A DNA stretch of 8,601 nucleotides from DATAFT01 sp035544635 (lineage in GTDB: Bacteria; Acidobacteriota; Thermoanaerobaculia; Multivoradales; Multivoraceae): contig DATKDQ010000042.1 of NCBI GenBank assembly GCA_035544635.1, positions 1 to 8,601 of the forward strand, in the 5' to 3' direction. The notes under the pieces are model-generated. The model was not told the origin of the DNA and did not search any database. It worked only from the letters and a program-made list of their open reading frames with translations. The position numbers and the translations under genes were made by a program. Every line of letters begins with the position of its first letter. Position 1 is the stretch's first letter. Positions 1 through 7,018 of this stretch are shown one piece after another.

Positions 1-672
1 GTTGAGCGTCCACGCCACGTAGATCCGGTCGTCGAGATCGAAACCAATGCGGGCCATCGGCGCCAGCTCGGCCCGATGCGGCTCGAGCGGATGGAAGGAG
101 ACCCGGCTCCACCTGCCTCCGGTGACGACGTCGAGCGCCAATCTCGCATTGATCTCCCAGCGCGCCTGCGCGCCCACCACCGCGTGCGACCGCAGCCCCG
201 GTACGCTGTAGGCCTCGAGGCGCGGCCCCAGAGCGAGCGGACCTGCGATCGCGAAGGCGCGCTTCGCCACCAGCTCGAAGCTGGGGTGCAGGTTCGACCC
301 GACGTAGCGAAGATCGAGCTCCTCTCCGCCGATGATCCGGTGGAAGTCGTTCTGGAAGCGTTGTCCGAAGAGGCCTCGCCCCACGTGCACGAAGCCGGCC
401 TCGAAGTAGAGAGCCCAAGGGTCGACCCCAGGCAGCGAACGCCCAACGGTGAGGAATGTCTCGTCGAAGCGCGTCCCGGCCTCGCGGTCGGTGAATGCGT
501 TCTCGTGGAACGAGATCGTGTACGGGCCGCGATCGAGCTCGAAGCCGACGGCGAAGGTGAAGAGATCGTCTCGCGTGCGGTTCTTGGCGAGATAGTCGTT
601 CTGGGTGACGAAGCGCAGCTCCAGTGCCCCGGCCGCACCGGCGAGACCCATGAGCACACCCAGCAAGAGCAT
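1..672 (-). CDS. Secreted outer-membrane β-barrel-like protein, possible LpxR/DUF2219 lipid A deacylase relative (partial, 3' end outside window)
   Basis: Reading from ATG at 672, the minus frame is open to the window edge and gives 224 residues without a stop. Residues 1-16 are hydrophobic and small, ending Ala-Gly-Ala, like a signal peptide, although no basic residue precedes the core. The rest alternates short amphipathic stretches rich in aromatics, Gly and charged residues, as in outer-membrane barrels. Several positions match my memory of LpxR, the outer-membrane enzyme that removes 3'-acyloxyacyl chains from lipid A. Cleavage after Ala16 would put Asn25-Asp26 at mature positions 9-10. 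Gln107, His111 and Glu117 reproduce the His-x5-Glu spacing I recall for the LpxR active site, followed by Asn127-Leu and a Pro. The family assignment is inference from these motifs; secretion and barrel character are better supported. The start is the only ATG/GTG/TTG in frame near the signal sequence, a CTG lies at 681, and no strong Shine-Dalgarno sequence is visible. The C-terminus is not in the window. Confidence 0.6.
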   Translation of the reverse strand, partial: MLLLGVLMGLAGAAGALELRFVTQNDYLAKNRTRDDLFTFAVGFELDRGPYTISFHENAFTDREAGTRFDETFLTVGRSLPGVDPWALYFEAGFVHVGRGLFGQRFQNDFHRIIGGEELDLRYVGSNLHPSFELVAKRAFAIAGPLALGPRLEAYSVPGLRSHAVVGAQARWEINARLALDVVTGGRWSRVSFHPLEPHRAELAPMARIGFDLDDRIYVAWTLN

Positions 673-690
673 CTGCCGCAGGCGAGCGCC

Positions 691-719
691 TTGACTGGGT
701 CGAGCGGCGCGAGTATCCT
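691..719 (+). promoter_or_regulatory. Sigma70-type promoter for tRNA-Pro
   Basis: A -35 box TTGACT (691-696, 5/6 to consensus) and a -10 box TATCCT (714-719, 4/6) are separated by exactly 17 bp. Transcription would start near 726, leaving a leader of about 36 nt before the mature tRNA 5' end at 762, to be removed by RNase P. A 5-bp inverted repeat (731-735 with 747-751) lies in that leader. On the opposite strand GATACT (712-717) could act as a weak -10 for the leftward β-barrel gene, so the two promoters may overlap. The assignment rests on spacing and position only. Confidence 0.6.
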
Positions 720-761
720 TCCGTGTCCTCGCGGGCCGTCTTCCTACCCGCAGCCACCGTT

Positions 762-839
<78 letters not shown>

Positions 840-940
840 TTCTTCCTTCGGTCCGCATCCTTCTGGCCCCGTCTCGCTCTCGTCGTGATCGCGCTGGAAG
901 CGACGCCGGCCGAGCTTCCCGTAGACCGGCAGGCCGAAGC

Positions 941-956
941 GCCCGCTAGCCCGCTA
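941..956. repeat. Perfect tandem duplication of an 8-mer at the livF stop codon
   Basis: GCCCGCTA occurs twice in direct succession (941-948 and 949-956). The second copy contains the livF stop codon (TAG on the minus strand, 954-956). The first copy places another TAG 8 nt downstream, in a different frame. This is probably a small slippage duplication without function. The surrounding gap (839-953) holds no gene that I can support. It has a 6-bp stem (896-901 with 914-919, 12-nt loop) with no following T-run, so I do not call a terminator. Confidence 0.5.
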
Positions 957-1748
957 CGACAACCAGCGCTTGCGGCGCTTGTAGTGCTTGACGTCGCGGT
1001 AGGACCTGCGGTGGCCGACCTCGGTCAGCCCGAGGTAGAACTCCTTGACGTCCTCGTTGGCTGCCAGGACCGCCGGCTTGCCTTCGAGCACCACCCTGCC
1101 CCCCTCCATGATGTAGCCGTAGTCGGCGATGTCGAGCGCGAGCGTCGCGTTCTGTTCGACCAGGAGGATCGTGGTGCCCTCCTCCCGGTTGATGCGGTGG
1201 ATGATCGAGAAGATCTCGTGGACCAGGAGCGGCGCCAGGCCGAGTGACGGCTCGTCGAGCAGCATGAGCCGCGGCCTCGCCATCAGCGCCCGGCCGATCG
1301 CGAGCATCTGCTGCTCGCCTCCCGACAGATACCCCGCCTGCTGGCGTGACCGCTCGCGCAGGCGGGGGAAGTAGCGGTAGACGAGATCGAGGCTCCCGCG
1401 CACACCGGCCCGGTCGCGGCGGGTGTAGGCGCCGGCCATCAGGTTCTCCTCGCAGGTGAGGTGCTCGAAGACGCGGCGACCCTCCATCACCTGAAAGATG
1501 CCGCGACGCACGATCTCGGCGGCGTCGAGGCGATCGAGGCGCTGCCCGTCGAGCTCGATCGAGCCGTCGGTCACCTCGCCGTCCTCGGGCTCGAGCAGGC
1601 CCGAGATCGCCTTCAGCGTAGTCGACTTTCCGGCGCCGTTGGTGCCGAGGAGAGTGACGATGCTCCCCTGCTCGACCTGGAGCGAGAGGCCCTTCAACAC
1701 CAGGATGACGTCGTTGTAGATGACCTCGATGTTGTTGAGGCGGAGCAT
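954..1748 (-). CDS. livF: Liv-type ABC transporter ATP-binding protein LivF
   Basis: One of the two cytoplasmic ATPases that power a branched-chain amino acid/amide family importer. It has 264 residues. Walker A GTNGAGKST is at 35-43, the Q-loop Gln is at 86, the full ABC signature LSGGEQQ is at 141-147, and Walker B LMLLDEP is at 161-167. The switch region reads VEQN (197-200), as is usual for LivF, where LivG has a His. The ATG at 1748 is the first start after an in-frame TGA (1767-1769). The Shine-Dalgarno sequence is weak. The protein is slightly longer than the classical LivF of about 235 residues: residues 240-264 form a tail with many Arg, Lys and His residues, including a KRRKR cluster. 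It is the last gene of the operon, 79 bp after livK. Family assignment is secure; the transported substrate is not shown by this gene. Confidence 0.95.
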   Translation of the reverse strand: MLRLNNIEVIYNDVILVLKGLSLQVEQGSIVTLLGTNGAGKSTTLKAISGLLEPEDGEVTDGSIELDGQRLDRLDAAEIVRRGIFQVMEGRRVFEHLTCEENLMAGAYTRRDRAGVRGSLDLVYRYFPRLRERSRQQAGYLSGGEQQMLAIGRALMARPRLMLLDEPSLGLAPLLVHEIFSIIHRINREEGTTILLVEQNATLALDIADYGYIMEGGRVVLEGKPAVLAANEDVKEFYLGLTEVGHRRSYRDVKHYKRRKRWLS

Positions 1749-1783
1749 GCCGATGCTCGAGATGGGTCAGCCCCCGCGATCGC

Positions 1784-1825
1784 AGCGGCGCCGCTTGCCG
1801 GGGCAGCCGGCGCGCCGCGGCGCGC
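1784..1825 (-). repeat. GC-rich palindromes in the livK-livF gap
   Basis: Three inverted repeats follow the livK stop codon. GCGCGCCGCGGCGCGC (1810-1825) is a 16-bp perfect palindrome that starts 2 nt after the stop and can form a 6-bp stem with a 4-nt loop. GCCGG/CCGGC (1797-1801 with 1807-1811) has a 5-nt loop. AGCGGCGCCGCT (1784-1795) is a 12-bp perfect palindrome. None is followed by a T-run on the minus strand. This argues against a Rho-independent terminator and is compatible with an mRNA 3'-end stabiliser or attenuator between livK and livF. Confidence 0.5.
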
Positions 1826-1827
1826 GT

Positions 1828-3018
1828 CTACCAGTCGGCCTCGCGGAAGTCCGTCAACTGCCGCCAGACACCGCCCTCGACGCGGTACAGCCGCATGCCG
1901 CGCATGCCGCGGTGGTCGTCGGGTCCGAAGGTGATCGGTGGCGTCACACCGCCGGTCTCGAAGCCCTGGATCGACTCCAGCGCAGCCTTGATGTTCTCGC
2001 CGGTGAGCTCCTGGCCCGCCGCCACCGTCCGCCGGACGCCCTCGAGCATGATCGACATCATGGTCCAGCCCTGACCGAAGAGAAGGCCCTTCTGCTCGAT
2101 CGACCCACCCTTGGCGGAGAGGTACTCCGCCGCCGCGTCGAGCCCGCTCACTCCTTCGCCGGGCGGCGAGTAGAGCACCGAGCCGATCACTCCTTCCGCG
2201 GCGCCGCCGGCGAGCCGCGTCAGCACCTCGTTGGTGCACCAGTTGAGGCAGAAGTAGGTGGCCTCCAGGCCGAGGTCGCGCGCGTTCTTGAGCGCCACCG
2301 ACGCCGGTCCCGACGTGTTCTGGAAGACCACGTACCGGGCGCCCGACTCGCGGATCCTGGTCAGCTCGGCGGTGTAGTCGGTCGAGCCGCGGGACATCTC
2401 GTGCGCGACCAACCGGATGCCCTTGCTCGCAGCGTGGTCGCGCCCGCCCTGCTCGTAGGGCGACAGACCGAAGGGGCTGGCGTGATGCATCAGCGCGACG
2501 ACAGGCGTGCCGCCCTGATCGTTCTCGGCGATCCAGTCGAGCAGGATCACGAGCTGATCGCTGTAGCTGGTGCCGAGCAGGAAGTTGTACGGCGCCTGGT
2601 CGGGGTCGCCGAGAACGTGCGAGAACGAGGCCGACGCGAACGGCATCCGGTCGTCCGCGACCCGGCCGCGCAGTGCCTCGGTGTCGCCCGTCCCCCAGCC
2701 CATGAAGGCGACCACGCCCTCGTGCACGAACTGGGAGTAGAGCTGCTCGGCAAGATCGACCTTGTAGCCGTAGTCCTGGAACACCAGCCGGACCGGGCGG
2801 CCTTCGAGCCCACCGCTCTGGTTGAGCCAGTCGACGTAGGCGCGGATCCCCTCGGAGTACGTCGTTCCCACGTCGGAGGTGGCGCCGGTGAGGTCGAAGA
2901 TGGCGCCGACTTTGATCGGGCCTTCGGCCGACCCCGCGCCGCCGCCCCCGCCGCACGCGAGCGACAGCGCGATCGAGGACAGGGTGAGGGAACGAAGAGG
3001 AAGCAGGAGAGGCCGCAT
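1828..3018 (-). CDS. livK: Liv-type ABC transporter substrate-binding lipoprotein (LivK-like, Peripl_BP_6 fold)
   Basis: The extracytoplasmic receptor that captures the substrate and delivers it to LivHM. It has 396 residues. The start is ATG at 3018, chosen because GGAGGA lies 6 nt upstream and the reading begins with a signal sequence; the frame stays open further upstream but that part has no such features. Residues 1-21 form a signal peptide with Arg2/Arg9 and a hydrophobic core ending Leu-Ser-Leu-Ala before Cys22. This is an acceptable though non-classical lipobox, followed by a Gly-rich linker (23-30). The mature part starts with the family's typical opening strand (IKVGAIFDLTGATSD, 35-49) and 'GGLEGRPVRLVFQDYGY' (69-85), then the two-lobe type I periplasmic-binding pattern to the C-terminus. 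Residues 257-261 hold a Cys-x3-Cys pair. The gene lies between livM and livF. Its ligand cannot be read from sequence alone; with the neighbouring acyl-CoA ligase an organic acid is at least as likely as an amino acid. Confidence 0.9.
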   Translation of the reverse strand: MRPLLLPLRSLTLSSIALSLACGGGGGAGSAEGPIKVGAIFDLTGATSDVGTTYSEGIRAYVDWLNQSGGLEGRPVRLVFQDYGYKVDLAEQLYSQFVHEGVVAFMGWGTGDTEALRGRVADDRMPFASASFSHVLGDPDQAPYNFLLGTSYSDQLVILLDWIAENDQGGTPVVALMHHASPFGLSPYEQGGRDHAASKGIRLVAHEMSRGSTDYTAELTRIRESGARYVVFQNTSGPASVALKNARDLGLEATYFCLNWCTNEVLTRLAGGAAEGVIGSVLYSPPGEGVSGLDAAAEYLSAKGGSIEQKGLLFGQGWTMMSIMLEGVRRTVAAGQELTGENIKAALESIQGFETGGVTPPITFGPDDHRGMRGMRLYRVEGGVWRQLTDFREADW

Positions 3019-3024
3019 GAGAAA

Positions 3025-3030
3025 TCCTCC
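3025..3030 (-). promoter_or_regulatory. Strong ribosome-binding site that fixes the livK start
   Basis: On the minus strand GGAGGA lies 6 nt before the ATG at 3018. It is the best Shine-Dalgarno match in the operon, fitting the high molar need for a binding protein relative to its membrane partners. Confidence 0.75.
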
Positions 3031-3057
3031 AGGAGCGGTGTCGGGCGAGTCTAACCT

Positions 3058-3128
3058 GGAATGGTAGACACCATTCCCGAAGCCGGGAGGCCGTCCAAAG
3101 GACGGCCGACGCGCGCCGTCCGCGGCGC
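3058..3128 (-). repeat. Run of hairpins in the livM-livK gap
   Basis: The 118-bp gap contains four inverted repeats. In transcription order they are GCGCC/GGCGC (3113-3117 with 3124-3128, 6-nt loop); GGCCGTCC/GGACGGCC (3089-3096 with 3100-3107, 3-nt loop, 8 perfect pairs); TCCCG/CGGGA (3075-3079 with 3084-3088); and GGAATGGT/ACCATTCC (3058-3065 with 3070-3077, 4-nt loop, 8 perfect pairs). The last two share bases 3075-3077, so they are partly exclusive. No U-tract follows any of them. Such structures upstream of a binding-protein gene often protect or process the mRNA so that the receptor is made in excess; that role is inferred here. Confidence 0.65.
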
Positions 3129-3136
3129 CAAGGGGA

Positions 3137-4180
3137 CTAATAGGCGAAGGGCCAGACGCGGAAGTAGTCTTTGACGTTCCGCCACAGCTTGGCGAGCCCC
3201 TGTGGCTCGAGCACCAGGAACAGGATGATGACGGCACCGAACGTGGCCTGCTGCACCATCGGGAGGAAGGCCGCGATCGCCGGCGCCGACCCCTGGAGCG
3301 AGCGGCCCACCGTGTTGATCGCCGCCGGCAGGAGCACCATGAAGGCGGCGCCGAAGAAGGAGCCCGAGATGGTGCCCAATCCGCCGATGATGATCATGGC
3401 CAGATAGAGGATCGAGGTTTCGATCGTGAAGCGCTCCCAGGTCACGATCGAGCGGTAGTGCGCGACCAACGCGCCGGCCAGCCCGACGAAGAACGAGGAG
3501 GTGGCGAAGGCGAGGAGCTTGTAGCGGAAGACGTCGACGCCGAGCGCCGACGCCGCGACGTCCTGATCGCGGATCGCGACGAACGCGCGCCCGACGCGCG
3601 ACCGGAAGAGGTTGGCGACGAAGAGCGCGGTCGTCGCCGCGGCGAGCACCGCGATCCAGTAGAACCGGAAGTCGGTGTTCACGCGCTCCCCGAAGAGCGT
3701 CGGCGCGGGCAGCACCAGGGCCTCTGTACCGCCGGTGAGCGCGGTCCAGTGCGTGATCACCCACTCGACGATCTGCTGCGCCGCAAGCGTGGCGATCGCG
3801 AGATAGAGACCCTTGAGGCGCAGCGACGGCAGGCCGAACACCAGACCGACCAGCGCGGTCAGAATGCTGGCCAGCGGGATCGAGACCCAGAACGGCAGGC
3901 CGAGGCGCGCGGTGAAGATGCCGGCGGAGTACGCGCCCACCGCCATGAAGGCACCCTGCCCCAGCGAGATCTGGCCGGTGTAGCCGACCAGGATGTTGAG
4001 GCCGAGCGCTCCAACGGTCGCGATCGCGATCTGGTTCGCCAGATTGAGCCAGTAGGGGTTCGCGAACAGCGGGAAGATGAGGACGAACGCCGCGAACAGC
4101 GCCAGCCGCGCCTTCTCGAGCGGCATGCGGCGCAGCGCCATGTCGGCGCGATAGTCGGTGAAGAAGACGCCGGATTCCAT
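3137..4180 (-). CDS. livM: Liv-type ABC transporter permease LivM
   Basis: The second membrane subunit of the importer, forming the channel with LivH. It has 347 residues from ATG 4180. A TTG in the same frame at 4243 would add 21 highly basic residues and sit 12 bp from livH; I prefer 4180 because it gives a family-like N-terminus and has GGAG about 11 nt upstream. The family motif GYTGQISLGQGAFMAVGAY (66-84) follows the first membrane segments. The cytoplasmic coupling loop is seen at about 192-225 (RSRVGRAFVAIRDQDVAASA, ALGV). IIIGGLGTISGSFFGAA (263-279) is the conserved Gly-rich segment, and the protein ends with the usual PQGLA (326-330) and a short aromatic tail. Hydrophobic segments along the length fit about 8-10 membrane spans. 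It follows livH by 75 bp and precedes livK by 118 bp. Confidence 0.94.
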   Translation of the reverse strand: MESGVFFTDYRADMALRRMPLEKARLALFAAFVLIFPLFANPYWLNLANQIAIATVGALGLNILVGYTGQISLGQGAFMAVGAYSAGIFTARLGLPFWVSIPLASILTALVGLVFGLPSLRLKGLYLAIATLAAQQIVEWVITHWTALTGGTEALVLPAPTLFGERVNTDFRFYWIAVLAAATTALFVANLFRSRVGRAFVAIRDQDVAASALGVDVFRYKLLAFATSSFFVGLAGALVAHYRSIVTWERFTIETSILYLAMIIIGGLGTISGSFFGAAFMVLLPAAINTVGRSLQGSAPAIAAFLPMVQQATFGAVIILFLVLEPQGLAKLWRNVKDYFRVWPFAY

Positions 4181-4203
4181 TCGATCTACCGCTCCGCCCT
4201 CCC

Positions 4204-4254
4204 GGCGCCGCTTCCGCAGCCGCGCGCAGCACTCCCGGAGCAAGTCGCGGCGCC
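4204..4254 (-). repeat. Long-armed inverted repeat in the livH-livM gap
   Basis: GGCGCCGC (4204-4211) and its exact reverse complement GCGGCGCC (4247-4254) flank 35 bp, with an inner TCCG/CGGA pair (4213-4216 with 4236-4239) that could extend the stem imperfectly. The right arm starts one base after the livH stop codon. The same octamer GCGGCGCC recurs in the livM-livK gap (3122-3129) and the livK-livF gap (1785-1792). It also occurs inside coding sequence (for example near 2207 and 3353), so part of the recurrence is composition. Confidence 0.45.
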
Positions 4255-4255
4255 C

Positions 4256-5128
4256 CTACACACGCTCGATGATCTCCTTCCCGAACAGCCCGTACGGCCG
4301 CACCATCAGCACGACGACCAGCACGATGAAGGGAACGATGAGGTTCAACCCGTGTCCGATGTAGCCGCCGGTGTACGACTCGAGCAGGCCGATGATCGCC
4401 CCGCCCAGGATCGCCCCCGGGATCGAGTCGAGCCCACCCAGGATCACCACCGGAAAGACACGCAGGCCGACGTAGCTGACATCGTGGCTGACGCCGACCA
4501 GGTTCGCGACCATGATGCCGCCCACCGCCGCCACCACGGCCGCCATCGCCCAGGCCACCGCCAGCACGCGCTTGATCGAGATGCCCATGGAGAGCGCGGC
4601 CTGCTGATCGTCGGCGATCGCGCGCATCGCGATGCCGTCCCGGGTGTAGCGGAAGAACAGAGTGAGCAGCCCGAGGAGCACGCCGGCGAGGACGATGGTG
4701 AGAAGCCGATCGGCCGTGACCATGACCCCGAGCACCTCGATCGGCGCCGCGGGCAGGAACTTCGGAAAGGGCTTCGGCGCCGCGCCCCAGACGGCGAGCA
4801 CCAGCGCCTTGAGCACGCTCGACAGGCCGATCGTCACCATGATCATGGAGATGATCGGTTCGCCGATGAGCGGCCGCAGCACGAAGCGCTCGACCAGGAG
4901 GCCGACGACGAGGGCGGTGACCAGCGTCGCCGCGACCCCTACGCTCCAGGGCAGGCCGATCTGCGCGATGAAAGCGAACGCCAGGTACGCGCCGAGCAGC
5001 AGGAACTCCCCCTGCGCGAAGTTGATGACGTCCGAGGCCTTGTAGATGACGACGAACCCCACCGCCACCAGCGCATAGACCATGCCGCTCGAGAGCCCGG
5101 TGAAGGTGAGCTGGAGAAAGACGTCCAT
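4256..5128 (-). CDS. livH: Liv-type ABC transporter permease LivH
   Basis: First membrane subunit of the importer. It has 290 residues, the normal family size. The N-terminus 'GLSSGMVYALVAVGFVVIYK' (11-30) and NFAQGEFLLLGAY (36-48) are hallmark LivH sequences. The cytoplasmic loop RDGIAMRAIADDQQAALSMG contacts the ATPases in this family. 'GLDSIPGAILGGAIIGLLES' is the conserved segment near the C-terminus, followed by a last membrane span and MVRPYGLFG. The ATG at 5128 is 3 bp after the ligase stop codon. Its ribosome-binding sequence GAGGGG (5135-5140) lies inside the end of the ligase gene with a 6-nt spacer that contains that stop codon, so the two genes are probably translationally coupled. 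Confidence 0.95.
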   Translation of the reverse strand: MDVFLQLTFTGLSSGMVYALVAVGFVVIYKASDVINFAQGEFLLLGAYLAFAFIAQIGLPWSVGVAATLVTALVVGLLVERFVLRPLIGEPIISMIMVTIGLSSVLKALVLAVWGAAPKPFPKFLPAAPIEVLGVMVTADRLLTIVLAGVLLGLLTLFFRYTRDGIAMRAIADDQQAALSMGISIKRVLAVAWAMAAVVAAVGGIMVANLVGVSHDVSYVGLRVFPVVILGGLDSIPGAILGGAIIGLLESYTGGYIGHGLNLIVPFIVLVVVLMVRPYGLFGKEIIERV

Positions 5129-5131
5129 CGC

Positions 5132-7018
5132 CTACCCCTCGATCTTGAGCTCGGTGCGCGTGGTCGCTGTGCGCCCGTCCTGATAGCTGATCACCGTCTC
5201 GACCGGCACGCTCTCTCGCCCGCCGTAGAGCGCGTCGACCAGCGGCCGGTACCGCTCGGCGACGAAGCTGCGGCGCACCTTGCGGGTGCGCGTCAGCTCG
5301 GCGTCGTCGGCGTCGAGCTCCTTGTGCAACAGCAGGAAGCGGCGGATCCGCGCCGCCTCGGGCAGGTCCTCGTTCATGCGCTCGACGTGCTCGCGGACCA
5401 GCCCGTAGATCTCCGGCTTCTGCGACAGGTCGGTGAAGGTGGTGTAGGGGAGCTGCTTCTTCTCGGCCCACTTCCCCGCGTTGGCGAAGTCGATCGTGAT
5501 CATCGCTGTCACGAACGGCCAGTCGCCTCCGAACACCACCGCCTCACGCACGTAGGGGCTGAACTTGAGCTTGTTCTCGATGAACTGCGGGCTGAAGCGG
5601 GTGCCGTCGTGAAGCGTCATGACGTCCTTGGCGCGATCGATCACGATCAGGTGGCCGTCCTGGTCGAGGTAGCCGGCATCCCCGGAGTGCAGCCAACCCT
5701 CCTCGAGCGTCTCCTCGGTAGCCTCCGGGTTGTTGTAGTAGCCGACGAAGACCGCGGGGCTCCTGGTCAGGATCTCGCCGTTCTCGTCGATCCGGATCTC
5801 GGCGCCGGGCACCGGCAGGCCGACGGTCTGGAACTTGATATCGCCGTCTCGGTGCAAGACCGAGATCCCGGAGACCTCGGTCTGGCCGTAGATCTGCTTG
5901 AGGTTCACGCCCAGCGCGTGGAAAAAGCGGAAGATGTCCGGCCCGAGCGCCGCGCCGCCGGTGTAGGCGCGCTTGAGGCGGCGAAGACCCAGCTTGTCCT
6001 TGATCCACAGGAAGCAGACCAGCTCGGCGAGGCGGCTCTGGAGAGCGAGGCCCGGCGGCAGCGGGCGCTTGGCGAGACGCCGATCGGCGGCGGCGTAGCC
6101 CTGGCGCATCGACCAGGCGTAAACGGCACGCTTCAGCCACGAGCTGTCCTCGATCTTGACCTGGACCTCCGAGACCATGTTCTCCCAGATGCGGGGCGGT
6201 GAGAACAGCATGTGCGGGCCGATCTCGCGCAGGTCCTGCTGCGCGGTCTCCGGCTCCTCCGGGAAGTTGACCGTGAAGCCGACCTGGAGCGCGCAGGCCA
6301 CCCCGATCATCTGCTCGCCGATCCAGGGCAGCGGCAGGAACGACAGGAACTCGTCGCCGGGAGCGAGCGGCTCGACGGCGGTGAAGCTCCTGGCCATCGC
6401 CACCAGGTTGCGATGGGTGAGCATCGCGAGCTTGGGTTTGCCGGTCGTACCCGAGGTGGTGGAGAGGATCGCGACGTCGTCGGGCCGCGTCGCCTCGACC
6501 AGCGCCCCGAACTCGTCCGGACACTCGGCGACGCGCCGCGCGCCCATGCGCTCGACGTCGGCGAGATCGACCAGCAGCGGATCGTCGTACTTGCGCAGCC
6601 CGCGCGGATCATGGAACAGGACCCGGCGCACCGTGGGCAGCCCGGCGCGCGACTCGAGGATCTTGTCGACCTGCTCCTGGTCCTCGGCCACCACCAGCGT
6701 GGCCTCGCAGAAGGCGATCAGGAACTCGACCTCCTCCGCCACCGAGTCCTGGTAGACGCCCATCGACACCGCGCCCACCGACTGCGCCGCGAGCTCCGCG
6801 ATCACCCACTCGGGCCGGTTGTCGCCGAGAATGGCGATCCTGTCACCGGGCGCGACCCCGAGCTCGAGAAAACCGAGCGCGGTATCGCGCACGCGCTCCA
6901 GGTACTCGCGCCAGGTCAGCGCGCGCCAGATGCCGAGCTCCTTCTCGCGCAGGGCGGTGGCCGAGCCGCGCTCGCGCGCCCGGGCCACGAGCAGCTTGGG
7001 CAGCGTGTCCGGCGTCAT
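5132..7018 (-). CDS. AMP-forming long-chain-type acyl-CoA ligase (ANL superfamily)
   Basis: Cytoplasmic enzyme predicted to activate a carboxylic acid with ATP to an acyl-adenylate and then load it on CoA. It has 628 residues, typical of the long-chain acyl-CoA synthetase branch. The P-loop TSGTTGKPK is at 188-196, the adenine-binding YGQTE at 377-381, HSGDAGYLD at 444-452 binds the ribose, the hinge region DRAKD is at 461-465, and the C-terminal LTRTRKVRR (575-583) carries Lys580 in the place of the catalytic lysine. No key residue is missing. The ATG at 7018 overlaps the livG stop codon in an ATGA arrangement; longer upstream readings only run antisense-like through livG and are rejected. 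Its own Shine-Dalgarno sequence is poor, so coupling to livG translation is likely. Its place inside a liv operon suggests that it acts on the imported substrate. The chain length or aromatic preference cannot be told from the sequence. Confidence 0.93.
   Translation of the reverse strand: MTPDTLPKLLVARARERGSATALREKELGIWRALTWREYLERVRDTALGFLELGVAPGDRIAILGDNRPEWVIAELAAQSVGAVSMGVYQDSVAEEVEFLIAFCEATLVVAEDQEQVDKILESRAGLPTVRRVLFHDPRGLRKYDDPLLVDLADVERMGARRVAECPDEFGALVEATRPDDVAILSTTSGTTGKPKLAMLTHRNLVAMARSFTAVEPLAPGDEFLSFLPLPWIGEQMIGVACALQVGFTVNFPEEPETAQQDLREIGPHMLFSPPRIWENMVSEVQVKIEDSSWLKRAVYAWSMRQGYAAADRRLAKRPLPPGLALQSRLAELVCFLWIKDKLGLRRLKRAYTGGAALGPDIFRFFHALGVNLKQIYGQTEVSGISVLHRDGDIKFQTVGLPVPGAEIRIDENGEILTRSPAVFVGYYNNPEATEETLEEGWLHSGDAGYLDQDGHLIVIDRAKDVMTLHDGTRFSPQFIENKLKFSPYVREAVVFGGDWPFVTAMITIDFANAGKWAEKKQLPYTTFTDLSQKPEIYGLVREHVERMNEDLPEAARIRRFLLLHKELDADDAELTRTRKVRRSFVAERYRPLVDALYGGRESVPVETVISYQDGRTATTRTELKIEG

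Noticed and set aside
1694..2956. A minus-strand frame of 420 codons over livK
   Set aside because: It is out of frame with the recognisable binding protein and its composition is typical of a GC-rich shadow.
3019..3237. Upstream extension of livK by 73 residues
   Set aside because: The extension covers the hairpin region and part of livM, has no signal character, and a strong ribosome-binding site plus signal peptide begin at 3018.
3051..5471. A minus-strand frame of 806 codons overlapping livM, livH and the ligase in another frame
   Set aside because: It is Arg/Ala/Gly-rich with no motif, and the alternate frames encode clear LivM, LivH and ligase sequences.
3458..6202. A plus-strand reading frame of 914 codons antisense to livM, livH and the ligase
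   Set aside because: It is the high-GC shadow of three well-supported minus-strand genes. Its composition is Arg/Asp/Glu/Gly-rich with no domain motif, and it spans several real gene boundaries.
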